Positions 38,362 through 51,400 of a stretch of DNA of 64,000 nucleotides are shown here, piece by piece (position 1 is the first letter of the stretch; every line of letters starts with the position of its first letter). Source of the DNA: Balanoglossus misakiensis (Eukaryota > Hemichordata); NCBI GenBank assembly GCA_040954595.2, contig CM082593.2, positions 1,240,001 through 1,304,000 on the forward strand, written 5' to 3'. A model generated the notes under the pieces. It had not been told where the DNA came from and ran no database searches. It saw nothing but the letters and a program-made list of their open reading frames with translations. The position numbers and the translations under genes were made by a program.

Positions 38362-40696
38362 ATTATAATAACTATAAGAAGCAAATTATGTACCAGTACA
38401 AGTCAATAGCCAGAATCTTTTTTGCACTTTCAGAGTTCTCGCTTTATATTATCATCACATCTCCCCAGAGAATTGATTGAATACTATTATATACATGTAT
38501 ATTAAATGGCATGCCAATACTATGAACAGACATACAAAAGGGCACTTCTTGCTTCATAAGAAGCAATAGAAGTCATATTAAAAAACAAAGAAAAACTCGA
38601 GCTTTGTTGTACCGGTATAATATGAAGGACAATGCATCTCGAAACAGACTTGTATATGTCAAAGGTAGTAAAAGAAACCGTCAAATTATTTAGGACTACA
38701 GCGCCATAGCAAATGCGAAACAAGAACAGCTGCTGAAACAGTCAAATCATCAGTAAATGTTTGATTGATCACTTCGAAAATAAAATACATGTAGTATTGT
38801 ATAAGTTTACTTCTGGCTTGATAAATGGCGAGAAACATTGCAAAATTTAAGCTCAGGGTACTGAGGTCGACCCACCAATATGGCAATTGTACTATTATCG
38901 ACGTTAACAAAACAACATGTTCCCAACAATAAACCACCAAGGAGCCACTGCACTTAAATTTATATATTACTGTGAGCCTGTAAGGTCAATATGCTCAGCA
39001 TGATCGGAGGCAACGCTGTGTTTATTTATGGGAAACACACCGACTATCAAAGATTTTTAAGAAACCATCGCGGTAAAAGTGCACCGACGATGTGATTGGC
39101 TCCCAAGGTTAGCCCGGTGACTATTAGTATCCGACGCCGCAGGCTTTGACCGATCAGCTTTGTTAACCATGCGTTGATGTCATTATCAATACTACCCAAT
39201 GTTGACTTATCTAAAGACCAGCGTGACATACAGATAAACGGATTACTGTAGACTAAGCTAGCATGTTGAGATCACGGAATTACCTGATGTGTTCTACACG
39301 TACGCAAGGTCACAGTGACATGTTTAACCTTGTGCTTTGCCCATTTCAGATGATTTTCACTGAGAAAAAATTACTGTAATTCCGCAACGTTTAAGTCCAA
39401 CAGATCACAATATAGTTACCAAGTGAATACAAGGCCTGTGTATCAGATTTTTTAGCAAACTTATTAAAAGTACTCGCCAATCATAACACACAGCGGATAA
39501 GCTGTGCCACCATGCAGGATAGTCTTTCGACGAAAACGGTCTTTTCCATCTCTAGAATTTCGAAGCAACCATCTTGAAAAATACAAAGTGCCCTCAACAG
39601 CGTTCCCTTTCGTTTTCAGTTGTAAACTATGACAATTCGCAGTCCAATGGCTGAAAATTGTACTCGACAAATGAGTTTTTCGAGGTTTCCTGGGGCTTTA
39701 GCAGTCAAGGATTTTTTCCCCTTTTGCCATGTGCACCAGACAAATTTGTCAAACGAGAGTTGAAAATTACAGACGCGGCGCCGGTTAGGTACGACATGTA
39801 TTGTTCATATGGGTCTGCTTCGGTTGACTTATGCCTGGGTTAAGTGAATAATAATATCTTACAGATTCAATAGTTTTCCAGAGTATTGAATGGCTTCAGT
39901 TATGTTTGAGTTTTATAAAAGTTCGTTTTAACAATAATGTAAACAATACTACCAAAACAGCTACTGCAGCTTTAGAACAACTCCAAAATTTTAGTAGCGA
40001 CTCCAAATTTTCAGTGCCATATACTATAATGTTTGACACCCTCCAGAAAATGTTGCTAAATGACAAATCGGTTGAATTTCCCAAGAAATGAGTTTAAAAA
40101 TTAGATACATGTACATGCATATTTCCGTTCTAATCTAGGGAATTTCCTTGAAAGCATGACCTGTTGCCTTTTACACAGTATAGTTTTTTGCGTTTTGGTG
40201 AATTACCGATTTTTTTAATCAGTGATATTGGTCTGTACACCTGGTACTCGCATACAAGAACTAAACGGGCATGTGCCACGCGATTAATTTGGATCAGTCC
40301 ACGTCGTCTCACACAAGATTTACCTAGAAGTGAATGGGTAGTTCTTTTTGATGTCACGGCCTAGTTATAATGTGGGTCACGATCAGCTATGTTTTCCTTT
40401 GTGTGAAATCCTTTGTCTGTGTTAAATGTGAAGCCGGCCGAGTCGTAAGAAGTGGGTCGTTTCAGTCAGATATATGAACTACACACTCCCACCCAACATT
40501 TATGGAAGAATCCCCCCCCCCTGTCTAGGTTTCTCTGTTCACTTGCCTGAAGTAGTATTTTGGTAGGCCTATAGCGGTGATATTTAAAAAACCCAGACAC
40601 TGAACATCCTGTTTACTTCATTGCTTGAAAAAGGACTCCCTACACACAGTATTACATGTATAACCTATAGAAAAGAAATGTTTTGAGTACTGTCAT

Positions 40697-40737
40697 TTTT
40701 CTGAAAATCTGTCCGAGGCCTATACTACCCCTTAAAG
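40697..40737 (-). repeat. Interspersed repeat family, inverted fragment
   Basis: On the minus strand it reads TTTAAGGGGTAGTATAGGCC then TCGGACAGATTTTCAGAAA, matching the start of the copy at 37500. Confidence 0.5.
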
Positions 40738-43700
40738 AAATAGATTTTGATCTTAGTGACTCGAAGATGTTCTTCACCCTCTCCTCGTCACAGTTGATAT
40801 TGATGAAGTGTGAATGCTGTTAACTTTGTTGAATTCTCATCTGCGGTCTAACCTTCGACCTGAAAAGATGTCCGTCACACTTTACTGAAAGCAATCTTTC
40901 TACCAAGGGATTAAGAGATTTAGATTAGAGTGCACACTGTTCCCAGAGCAATCACTCTTAATCTGCACTTAGCCAATGATATTGTTTATATGTCTGTCTA
41001 TAGCACATCACCGAATGTTTCACATTATTAACAATCGATTTCTAATTTAACTCATTTTTTGATAATGCTAATATTCTTGTTTGGAAAATTACATATGACG
41101 AGATATTTCACGCATTCACGCTACACTTGATTAATGTTATGAATGTCTATCAAAACGACCATTTACATTGACCAGAGAATTTGATACCCCTCTGTGCATG
41201 TTGGTGCAATTGGTTTTCTGCTCTTCGACGTTTCTGCACTTTGATGTCGAAAACAAATTTTGTTATGCTCGCACGCTCAAGGCTGTCTAGACAAGACATA
41301 GAGACACAGAGACAGATAAAGAATATTAATACATGCTCCTGCTTACCAGAATATTGTGAATTCATTTTTTGCGTGAGCAAAATGACTCAGAACGAACCGG
41401 AAAACACGATCAATGCTCTCGTTTGCTGTCACTCTTGTGTAGTGACTTTCTGCCCGATATTCAAAGCGACACCGGTCGTATCTCTATAAACGATGCTGAC
41501 AAATTGCTAATGGAGTTCACGCTCGCGCGGGAAGACGGCATTGCATACAGAAATTCTCAGCAGGAAGCTGGTGTTTCTTGTCAAAACATAACAAATAATA
41601 ATTCATCGGCAATGATACGAATTATTTAGGTGTATATTTAATTTTAGCATCATCCATTGGTCGGCGGTTATTTCTTTGCTTAATCTTGCACTACAATGGG
41701 CATAATTGAAACTATTTCTAGATCTAACGCTGGCAAGTCTCTCTAGATGAAGATTGAATTTATAGCTGCCGGAAAAACGTCTTCTCCCGCCTACACGTAT
41801 AGTAAAGAATTCATGGCTTGGGTGAACATCACTCTATCAAATATCTTCACTTCAGGAAAACAAGGTTTAACTTGAATGGGGTTATAAAATCATCCACATG
41901 AGGCTGTGAGAGTAAACACTAATTGCCTGTGATTTATATTTTGGGGCATAGTACTCTGACCGCTCATTTGACATTAAAGGGTATGTGCGTTTTACTGAAT
42001 TATAACTGCCGGTTAAAAATAATAAAAAGTCAGTATTGAGTTTAGTACAGAGAATACAAATATATTATGATTATCCAGAACTCATTGCGAGCTAATACTT
42101 AACGTCCAAGGTACGGTGTGGTGACATTTTAACCGTTATTCAAGTTAGACGAGCTGTGATAAATGGACCTTTAATGCCAATGTAATAAACCCTTTGAACT
42201 TTTGTCAGATCAAGAGCGCAAATATCAAGGTCGTCGCCGGATAATGGTTTACGATATTCTGTTGTTTTGTTTTCTATTCTCGGCGTGATTCAATACCAGG
42301 TGGTACGGGGTCACGCCATTGTTCGATTCTGTTTTTAAGTTTGGCGTGAACTGGGTTGAACTTTGGTGTAACAATGGGTACAACGCGGTTCTTGCAGAAT
42401 GCTGAATAGCAATGGAGACTCCCGAGTCTTGCTGGGCAACAGGCTCTTCTTATAGCGATTCTTCACATCATTTTTACATTACATGCTGCTCTGAAAGTAA
42501 TGTCACAGGCTTACCCTCAGACCTGAAACAATGTGTACGCTACTGTAGTTTTTAAAAGTTGACAACTGATGTCAGTCACCTTTCTTTTAAAGGAATTTAA
42601 TGGCCTAATTATTTTCAGTGGTTCCTTCATAATTAAAACCATACTTAGAGCTTCTGTTACATCTAAACCAGGTGAGTGCAGATCTTGGAAAGTGAACAAA
42701 AATAGGATTCAGTACAACTTGATATCAGATGTTCGTTCGAGGGCACACTGTGACAGACTCGCATAATTTATGAACCCATAAAAGGCATTATAAACTTAAA
42801 ATATACTATGATTACTGTTGGATAGCGCGATTCAATAAGTGATGGCGATTTTAGTCGACGCCTGTCGGTAATATTTCAAAATGTAAAGGCGATTAAAAGT
42901 GTGAACCAACGATGGAGAATCATGTTGTTTTCAGAAAATTCAGATTTCCATGGCAATGACACTAGAAGCGACAAAAGGAGTCTGATATATTCAAAAGCAG
43001 CTGCAAAGCTCGCCAATTTTATTTTGATCGCCAATATACATGATATATGCCTGGAGTAAATTTGGCGTCGCTTGGATTAATCACTGAGATAGGGTCTGTG
43101 AAAACTACAAGCCTCAATAAAACTGCCAGACAGCAACATTATCTCTTTTGACCAATGCAATTTCCTTTCCTCTTTTTCACATAGGCATCTGAAAATCTGT
43201 AATTGGCTGGATCTCAATTTTCCATGGTAACTGTATCTAAATTTACATGTTCCTTTAATGTTTACAGGGAAAGTCTTCGACAATAGCAGGAAATCCCCCA
43301 CTTGTAGACGTCACACTTGATAACTAATTTCAAAACAACTTTGGAGTTCATTTCTGTCACTGATAAAGTAAACAGGGAATGTTTAGAAAAGATACTTTCT
43401 TCAAAAATGCCGCACGGTGCTAAATTTATAAGGTTATCTAAATTATTCAGAAGTAGACTGTTCCCCTGTGAGTGCATCAAACAAAGCTGAAAACATATTT
43501 TATTTTTGTTGAAATCTCTAAAATGCGTTTTAACAGCTACCAGATAAGTTTCAAGGAAATACTGTAAAATATCTCAACGTCAACACATATAGGAACCCTG
43601 TAGTTGTTTCATTCACTCAGAACGTCGACTGCCATGCGCCAGAATTTAATAGTACGTTTGTTTAGCAGAAAGACTGTAATGCTGATGTTATTTTGAAATT

Positions 43701-45485
43701 CATACATGTGATGTATTCACAATAAATTGTGCAATGTTATAATGACAGACAACCGGGCATGATCCGGTTTGGATGTTAATATCCACTCAAATTGGTGGTC
43801 CATTTATGACCGACGATCGAACACTTAACGCAAGCACCTATTTCTGTCGGCATTATATTTCTATAGTCATCAGCAACTCTGGCAACTAATTGTACTATAC
43901 ACATCACACATGCACATTTCAAACAACTGGGTTCTGGTGACACGGGTAGGTGTAACCAAAACACCTGGCGTAGGCATGCATCTGCCGATTATTAATAGCA
44001 GTATTGGATTATCCCGCGAGCAAAGCATTATCTTCGGTATCATGACATGTATAAACAAACAAACTGTATAAATTTTGTACTATTTACTTTTACTAATATT
44101 TGACAGTGTTTTTATTTGGAGTTAAAATTTGAAATAAAAGTATTCATGTTTAGAACTCATGATTCCATCGCGAAGTCTGTGCTTGAACGCAGAACCTCCA
44201 TAGGCTACGGCGAAATGGCGTTGAAACTTATTTTACCACAAAAACACAATTTTGCCCGATATTATGGATTTGTATTAAAAACTGACAACCACACTAAAAG
44301 CTTTTCTTGATTCCCACATTTTGTTTAATTGTCACTCTAAAATTTTTGACCGCTCCCTTATGTGGGAGTTCTACTATCCATTGCCCACGATTGAAAGTGT
44401 TTTGTTTAATGGACCCTCGACATATCCTATTTTTATCCTACTTATCGGAAACCACCAGCAACAATTCGGATAAAACAGCATTTGTTTTGTCAGGATAATG
44501 ATGGTTCTGTCGTATTTCTATACTACGATTGATTGATTGATTCACAATAGTTACATAGCTGACATTGACGGACAGGGAAAAATTCACTGAAGCTGACCTG
44601 ACCATGCCAAGCTCATTAAATAGCCGTTACATGTTATAAATAAGTTGCCGCGCATAATTGTCACCAAATATCGATTCCTAGGGGGTGTACAGCGAGAGTC
44701 TATCAAGCCCTCTAATTTCCACGCGTAAATAATGAAAAACGCATTTTATTGGTTTCTGGCTCTCCAATTTTGTCTACATGCATGTTTTCGATTGCTTAGT
44801 AGCCTTGTGAAGCGTTCACTCTTTTGAGTAGCTTTCAAATGTATACTAGGAGGTGTGCAAGGGGAATATTGAATAGCCATTACTAAACACGATTTATATT
44901 CCCCAGAAACCACAACAGATTCTTATGAAAGTCGAATTTTGTTTGTCGCTTCCCGCTCTTTTACAGTCGCCACAAAAGTATTATTTTGGAGAAATCAGAT
45001 TTCTTGCGCAAAAGATCCGATGTGGCCGTTTGTGTTTGAAAAGGGATAAACGATACCATAGTGTGGTGTTCAATGTTTGAAAATTCGGCAATTTACCGTT
45101 AGTTGGAAACAAACAATAATTGGCCGTTGTGTCGTGTGCAAAACTCGGCGAATGTCTGAATGGGCATATCTATATATAAATTTGCTCATAAAGTCAAAGA
45201 CATTGTACCATGTAGCTCCTAATTCGTTGAAATGTTCAAAAAGTGACTTTTACAAAGGCAGAATCGCGTTGTCATTGGTGACAGCATTGGAAGGTTAATA
45301 ACGCATGCGCTGCAAGACTGTAATTGTTGAAAGAGAAGCAAAGTGCGTCAACATCTGGTCGCATCAGCATCCGTTACTGAGCGGACCATCCAACTTTGCC
45401 TGTACGACGGAGACGCACTCAGTTGATGAACAGTCGGTGTGTGCATTAGTTCCATCTCCCGATACGTTCGCTTAACTCAATAACC

Positions 45486-48400
45486 ATGGATGCCGACAAT
45501 GACAATGTTGAATTGCTCCTTCGTCATTACCTTCTGGTCAACTATAATTGTTCGTGCTTTGAGGAGTCGTGCCAGGAGAGCACCGTGCACGCGAAGTATC
45601 GGGATCGTCTTTGCGGTGGCACCCCAGCCACGCCAACCGCCTCGGCCAATATGACTGACGTATATTTGCGCCCCCTCCCGATCTCAGAGACCGGTCAGTC
45701 GCTGCTGATAGTAGCCTATGGGATTGCCATCATATTAAGTCTGTTGGGAAACATGACCGTGATCCTTGTTCTGTCGAGGAGTAAACGGACGAGATCGAAT
45801 CTGAACATCTTATTGATTAATCTAGCTGTGTCCGACATCGCCATGGCAGCATTCTGTATGCCTTTCACGTTCATATCTATAATGTGGCAGCAGTGGACGT
45901 TTGGTGACTTCATGTGCCCTTTCGTCCATTTCATGCAACAGGTACGTAAGGGAGCTTTCTGTTATCATGAGGGGATGGGGCGGGCGAAATTAGGCATGAT
46001 TCATCATGTCAAATGTGACCCTCCCCCTATTTCCCCGACCCACCCCACTCATAATAACTGAAAGCCCCTAAGTCAGCATTTTGCATTTCTAGTTTTCTGC
46101 TTACATTTGTAAAATTTACCACATTTACCGCTTCGTATTTTACACCAGGGATTTTACCAAGGATAAAACTTTCGATAAAAAATAACACACCTTTAGACCC
46201 TTTTACAAGCGTTTTTCAGAAATTTCATATTGAAAGTATTCTATATCACTGAAAAAAAATTTGGAATTTGGAAAGAATGAAAATATAAACTTTAAAGGCA
46301 TCCTACTTTGTGTAAAGAATGGTATGAAGACTACATCTTTCCAGTTTGGAGTCTGCAGCTGACTGAAATATATGGTATCATTGAAACCAAATTGACTGTG
46401 TCATCGACCCGTTAAACACTTGACCTTGGATTCAATGTCAATGTTCCTTATCGGTAATTAAAATGAGTGATTCAAATCACTGATGTTGTTTTTGCTGAGT
46501 AAGTCTATACATTGTAAGTAAGGCATTTGTGGCACACTGAATTGAAAATGTTTTGAGGATTATTAAGTTCAGAAAATCTGGCCCTGAGGCGCGATTTACC
46601 TTAAGTAGAATATCTTCTGAAATTTTATCTGAAACGTTGGGTAGAAAAGTTGAAAGATAACACTACTTAATGATATTCAGATCAATGAATTGACATGTGG
46701 CTTGAAGTTGGCCATATTGACAGCACATCAAAATGCGGCAGTTCTCCAGGTTTTGCAAATGAATATAATGAATAAAAATTCCTGACTGTTTCAACGTTGT
46801 GTAGTCAAATTCCAAATAAGCATCGATATCGCTTGTAATGTAAGGATGGCTAGATATGGAAATGAAAACCCTTTCCTTCACCAGCTTACGCTCATGTTCC
46901 AGTTTCAGTCTTAAGGCGTACATAAGCGGGATACTCAATACTCAAATTTGAATCTTAGTTGACATTTGGGCGGCATTCTTTCTGTTATGTTATCTCAACA
47001 TGTTGGCCAGTTCTTGTGAAAGATACCGTGAAAATTGATTTGGCTTCACGTGACGTTTGACTTGAGTAAATCTGATGGCGGGAATTGTTGTATAAGTTCA
47101 CCCACTTCAATAAACAAATCTCTAATTATTTCAAGTGTTCTCCTCTCTCGATACATGGATACTCGATGCTGTTTTCTCGAGTATATTCTCGGCCCAGGGC
47201 CCATGATTCTACGAGCCTCGTGAGAGTAATTAACGGAATGAATGGGAAGCTTATTATCTTTACGGCGCGCTAAAGGATGACTACAATGTCAACTTTCAAG
47301 ATGTGTACGTCGGTCATTGAACCAACAATGGTTTTGTATTAAATTAAAGCGTGCAATGAATAAATGAATGAGGGGGGAAATAGTAAGATCAATTAATTAC
47401 ATGCTACAGGTATAACACTTAAAAAAAACAAAGCAATTTTAAGCGGCACTACAAAAACCCTTCACTGAGGCATAATATATGTATGTATTAGGGCAAAGCC
47501 AATGAAAATATACATATATACTTTTGGGGTCTCACACGATCGATAATTCACAGAGAATTACGATTCCTAAAAGCATAAATTTTGTATGTTGTGCCCTTAA
47601 AGGTGCTCTTGTAGCAGGCATTTTATAGGATCATCGCCAGAATTATGTCATTTTGATAAAATAATTATATTATGAAGAGACCCTACATGAACAGAATATT
47701 GGTCGAGTCAAGTCGCCATGTGAGGATTCAACTGATAAAATCCAACACACAACAAAAATATACAGCACTATAAATCATGGCATCCACAGAGAAAATATCC
47801 ATCTGATTCGTGAGTTTTGGGGAATGATTTGTTTATCATGGTTTGTCAAGTCATATGATTTGTTACATATAATTGAACTATATTTCATGTATAATATGAA
47901 AACGTACTGACCACAACATACTATTGGAATATACTCTCGTTTTGGAATAAATCTGTAAAACCGTTATAACAAAAGTTCATGACTTATTGATGCTGGAAAA
48001 GTACTTCACAGTATACCTTCAATAGAAACGTGTTAATTCAAGCATGTATGACGTACTGGTGATTTTGCAATACAGCAAACCGGGTGCCAAGCCGCAAGCC
48101 AAAGTAAATGACACGTTACACGCCAGTCGCAAACAATGAACCGAATCGTGGGAGTTTGCGAAAGAATGGAGAGAGACCTGTGGCATGGTTGTATCAGTCA
48201 CGGAACGTTGGACTTAATGATCTCAACGTGTGCGCTTTCATTCTGGTTTCTGCTTTTATCTCTCTGGCGACTTTACATGAACCTACCGGTAGCACAAGTA
48301 CGTCAACTGTTTGTTCAGTTATATAAAGCGACCTGGATTCGTAAGATATCACGTGACACAGGGTGATGTCGTCCACCCATTAAAATCTTCTGGTCGAGTA

Positions 48401-51400
48401 ATATAGACATAACGGGATTGACTTGACTTTTTTTGATTTTGCAACACTTTAATTGGGCTGCCGCGGACGTCCTTTAGATTACTCTGTCTGCACAGCGTTT
48501 CATGAGATAGGGTAGAGAACTATGACATTATGACAGGAAATAATTTGTGATACTAGGGTGACCAGACAAAACTTGCTGTAAGACACCCCTTGGCCTGTAT
48601 TGCATGTCTTTACATGCTTGTTCCTTAATCCATTGGAATATTTCTATAAAATGTGTGGATACTATGCATTTTAAAGTGACAATTGATTTTATGCCAGTAC
48701 TTAAATTCAATAACAATACGAATTAAACGAAATAAACGTGAAATGTTTGTCTGTTACAACATGATTTACACTGAATTAGAACATAATTCTGCAGCTGTCG
48801 CACTTACAAAATACAATCAGAGTTTGTCACATTATCCATTATGATATTTAATTAAGTTACCAGAAAGTATGTGTTTTTCAGTTAACAACAAATATCATAT
48901 ATACAATTGGCTACTGCCTTCATACATGTTTGTGTTTTTTCACACGTATACAAAATTATGTCCTTTTTACATTAAGACTAAAAGTCACAAGTTTCAGTAA
49001 TACAAGCGATAATGGCTTCCTTGCATGGGATGAAAATAAACGCTCACAGATGGCGATTTGCCATTAGAAATTGAGGAGGCTAATAAACATCATCGGATAT
49101 ATATGTCGGTCATGATGTTTGTGCGTGTTGCGTCGCTTCGGGATACATGTATCTGCATTAACATGGATTCCATTAGAATGCCGGAACATATAGTTCTGAT
49201 AATATATCTCTCAAGGGTATGGATTTCCGTATACAGACAAAACATTTCACAGAATCTGATCACGCATTAGTACTTGGTATATTTTATTAATGAAAAAAGT
49301 TAAAAAGTAATTTTCGAATATAATGCAACACCTAGGCCAAAAATATGTGTTATTCTCATTTATTATATTTTCTTAATTAGTTCTGCAGGTCATTTCTATT
49401 TTCAAATGTCAAGCAGTTCGCAGGAATTCATCTTGCACACAAAAAATGTGATAAGCAATCTATTCCAAGTGATATTTTTCGTTTCATCAAACCCGTCGGA
49501 CTTTCACATATGCGTCTTATCATTTTCATAAAGAGAATGCAGCGAGAAAATGATATTAATCGGCGCCAACACCATGGCCTGGAGTAATTATCGGACGTGC
49601 ATGTTTTTAAATGTCAACTCTGTCACCTATGTAAAACTAAGCACTGTTACCATGGAAATTTCAATTATAGCCGATAATAGATTATAAGCGCCACCAGTCC
49701 GCATTCGAAGACTTAGACACACCCATAGGCATATGCAAATTAGAGGTGACTGTATACTAGGCCTCTAAACACTATTGCCCCGATGGAAGAAGAGAAACAA
49801 TAGAAAACTTTAGTTCCGTCTGTACATGAATTTCTCCAATACATGTAAATCACATGCAGAAAATGATAAGAATTTCCATTGGTTTAACAGAAGTGGTAGT
49901 CATCATGCTAGTTCCTTCTCGTCATCATCCATTTCAGCACGAAGAAAAATTGGCTCGATAGTAAGCATCTTGGTGTATAAACTACGGTATTTAGTTGCCA
50001 AATGTGAACTCTATTGTACAAATTGGCCATTAATTGCAAACATACATTCTTCTAAGCAGGGAAGATGTTAGAGCTTATAATGAAAGCATGGATTTCATAC
50101 GTCGTACATACATGTACCGGTATATGTACAATGTATTCATAAACTCTAATTAGTTGCGATTAATCTTTAAGTTATCACGTTAATACTCAACTCAGGATTA
50201 TTTGGACACAACTTTGCTGACAAGCCCCGAAGGAATACACATTTACTGGTCACAAATTGGTCGTGTTGTGTGCTATGGAACTGTATAGAAAATATACCTG
50301 CAGTCATTGCCATGTTAAATTTGTTTTATTCCCATGGGCAGGAAAGTGGATTTCAAATATGCCAAACGACATGCCGGTATGTAGAATAAGGATAATAAAA
50401 GTTGCTGTATTGATACAAACTTTTTTTTACATCTGCGCAAAGCTTTTGCTGTTATGGATAATAATATTGTAATTCCCCCAAGCATATTTGGTTAACACAA
50501 GCTACTCAAAGCAATTTGCGTGGCGTAATTAGAATCAGCAGATTACGGTTACATTATATATTAATGACAAGGGAATCGTATCAATCATAATATTTATAAG
50601 CATGTCACCTAAACACAAGCAAACAAGAACAGCACCATAATACAGTCGAGCTGATTGTTACAGTACAGGTATGGCAAGAAATAACTCAGGTGCCTGGACG
50701 TTTCATACAAGGCCTTAGCACTTTTTTCCTGCAGTGCCATGCTAAATTTACGGAGCAGAGACTACAGAATTTGTAGTACGCACTTCCGGGACAGATTTTC
50801 AGAACAATGATGACCCACAAAGTTTTGAATTCTTTGTTTTATTGAAGCATGTCAGGCGGCTTTTTTGAGAACAGAGAAGAAAACAATGTTCACCGTCGTG
50901 ATTCGGACAAATCACAGTTGGCGGCCATTTTGAATTTAACATTTTGAGACAATATGACTCTCAATCATACTTTTCTACGGTGGCCCCTAATTTGTATGTC
51001 TGCTTTATTATAAACAATTATAAAAGACACATACTCAGGCTGTGTCGGCAGTAATGAACACATTTCCGAAAGGGGAATCTTCACCCGAAACAGCTTTGCT
51101 TACTCCTTGAAGGACAAGTCATTAAATCTGAATGGCAAACAGATAAGGATGTACTCAGCCTGAATCGTCACGCCTGATTCTTATTCAAGCTTACAAAATG
51201 CTCTGGGTACAAAGTGAACTAAATACAGTATCGTTATTAATCCTAGATGAGGAACGTGCTCTTCTAAATGTTAGCCAGAGGCGAAATACCTGCATCAAAC
51301 CTTGTAAGATTAAAATAAGAGAGAGAATCAGAGAGGGGAGGGTGGAGGGATGGGAAGATTGGGTGCAGGTAAAATCCTTCAAATGTAATTTACAAGCTAA

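Larger units (their letters stand above)
28553..45485. other. Head-to-head spacer (about 17 kb) between GPCR paralogues A and B
   Basis: Must hold the promoters and any 5' UTR exons of both receptors. I found no exon chain, RNA gene or autonomous transposon. Its content is two pieces of an interspersed repeat (37500-37770 and 40697-40737), a 29-bp tandem duplication (38304-38361), a 13-bp tandem (31253-31278), a run of ten C (40512-40521), and several TACATGTA/TACCGGTA palindromes (29788, 29922, 38490, 38610, 38786, 40105, 40650). Homeodomain-type TAAT cores are frequent, but that is expected in AT-rich DNA. Confidence 0.6.

Noticed and set aside
39047-39229. 60-codon minus-strand frame with protein-like composition
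   Set aside because: No family recognised, no splice continuation; I treat it as chance.
45077-45298. 73-codon frame just upstream of GPCR B
   Set aside because: Not in frame with the receptor; vaguely like a worn reverse-transcriptase tail but too weak to support.
45942-46061. Extension of the GPCR B exon 1 frame beyond QQ
   Set aside because: Intron read-through after donor GTACGTAAG; TM3 continues correctly only from 52767.
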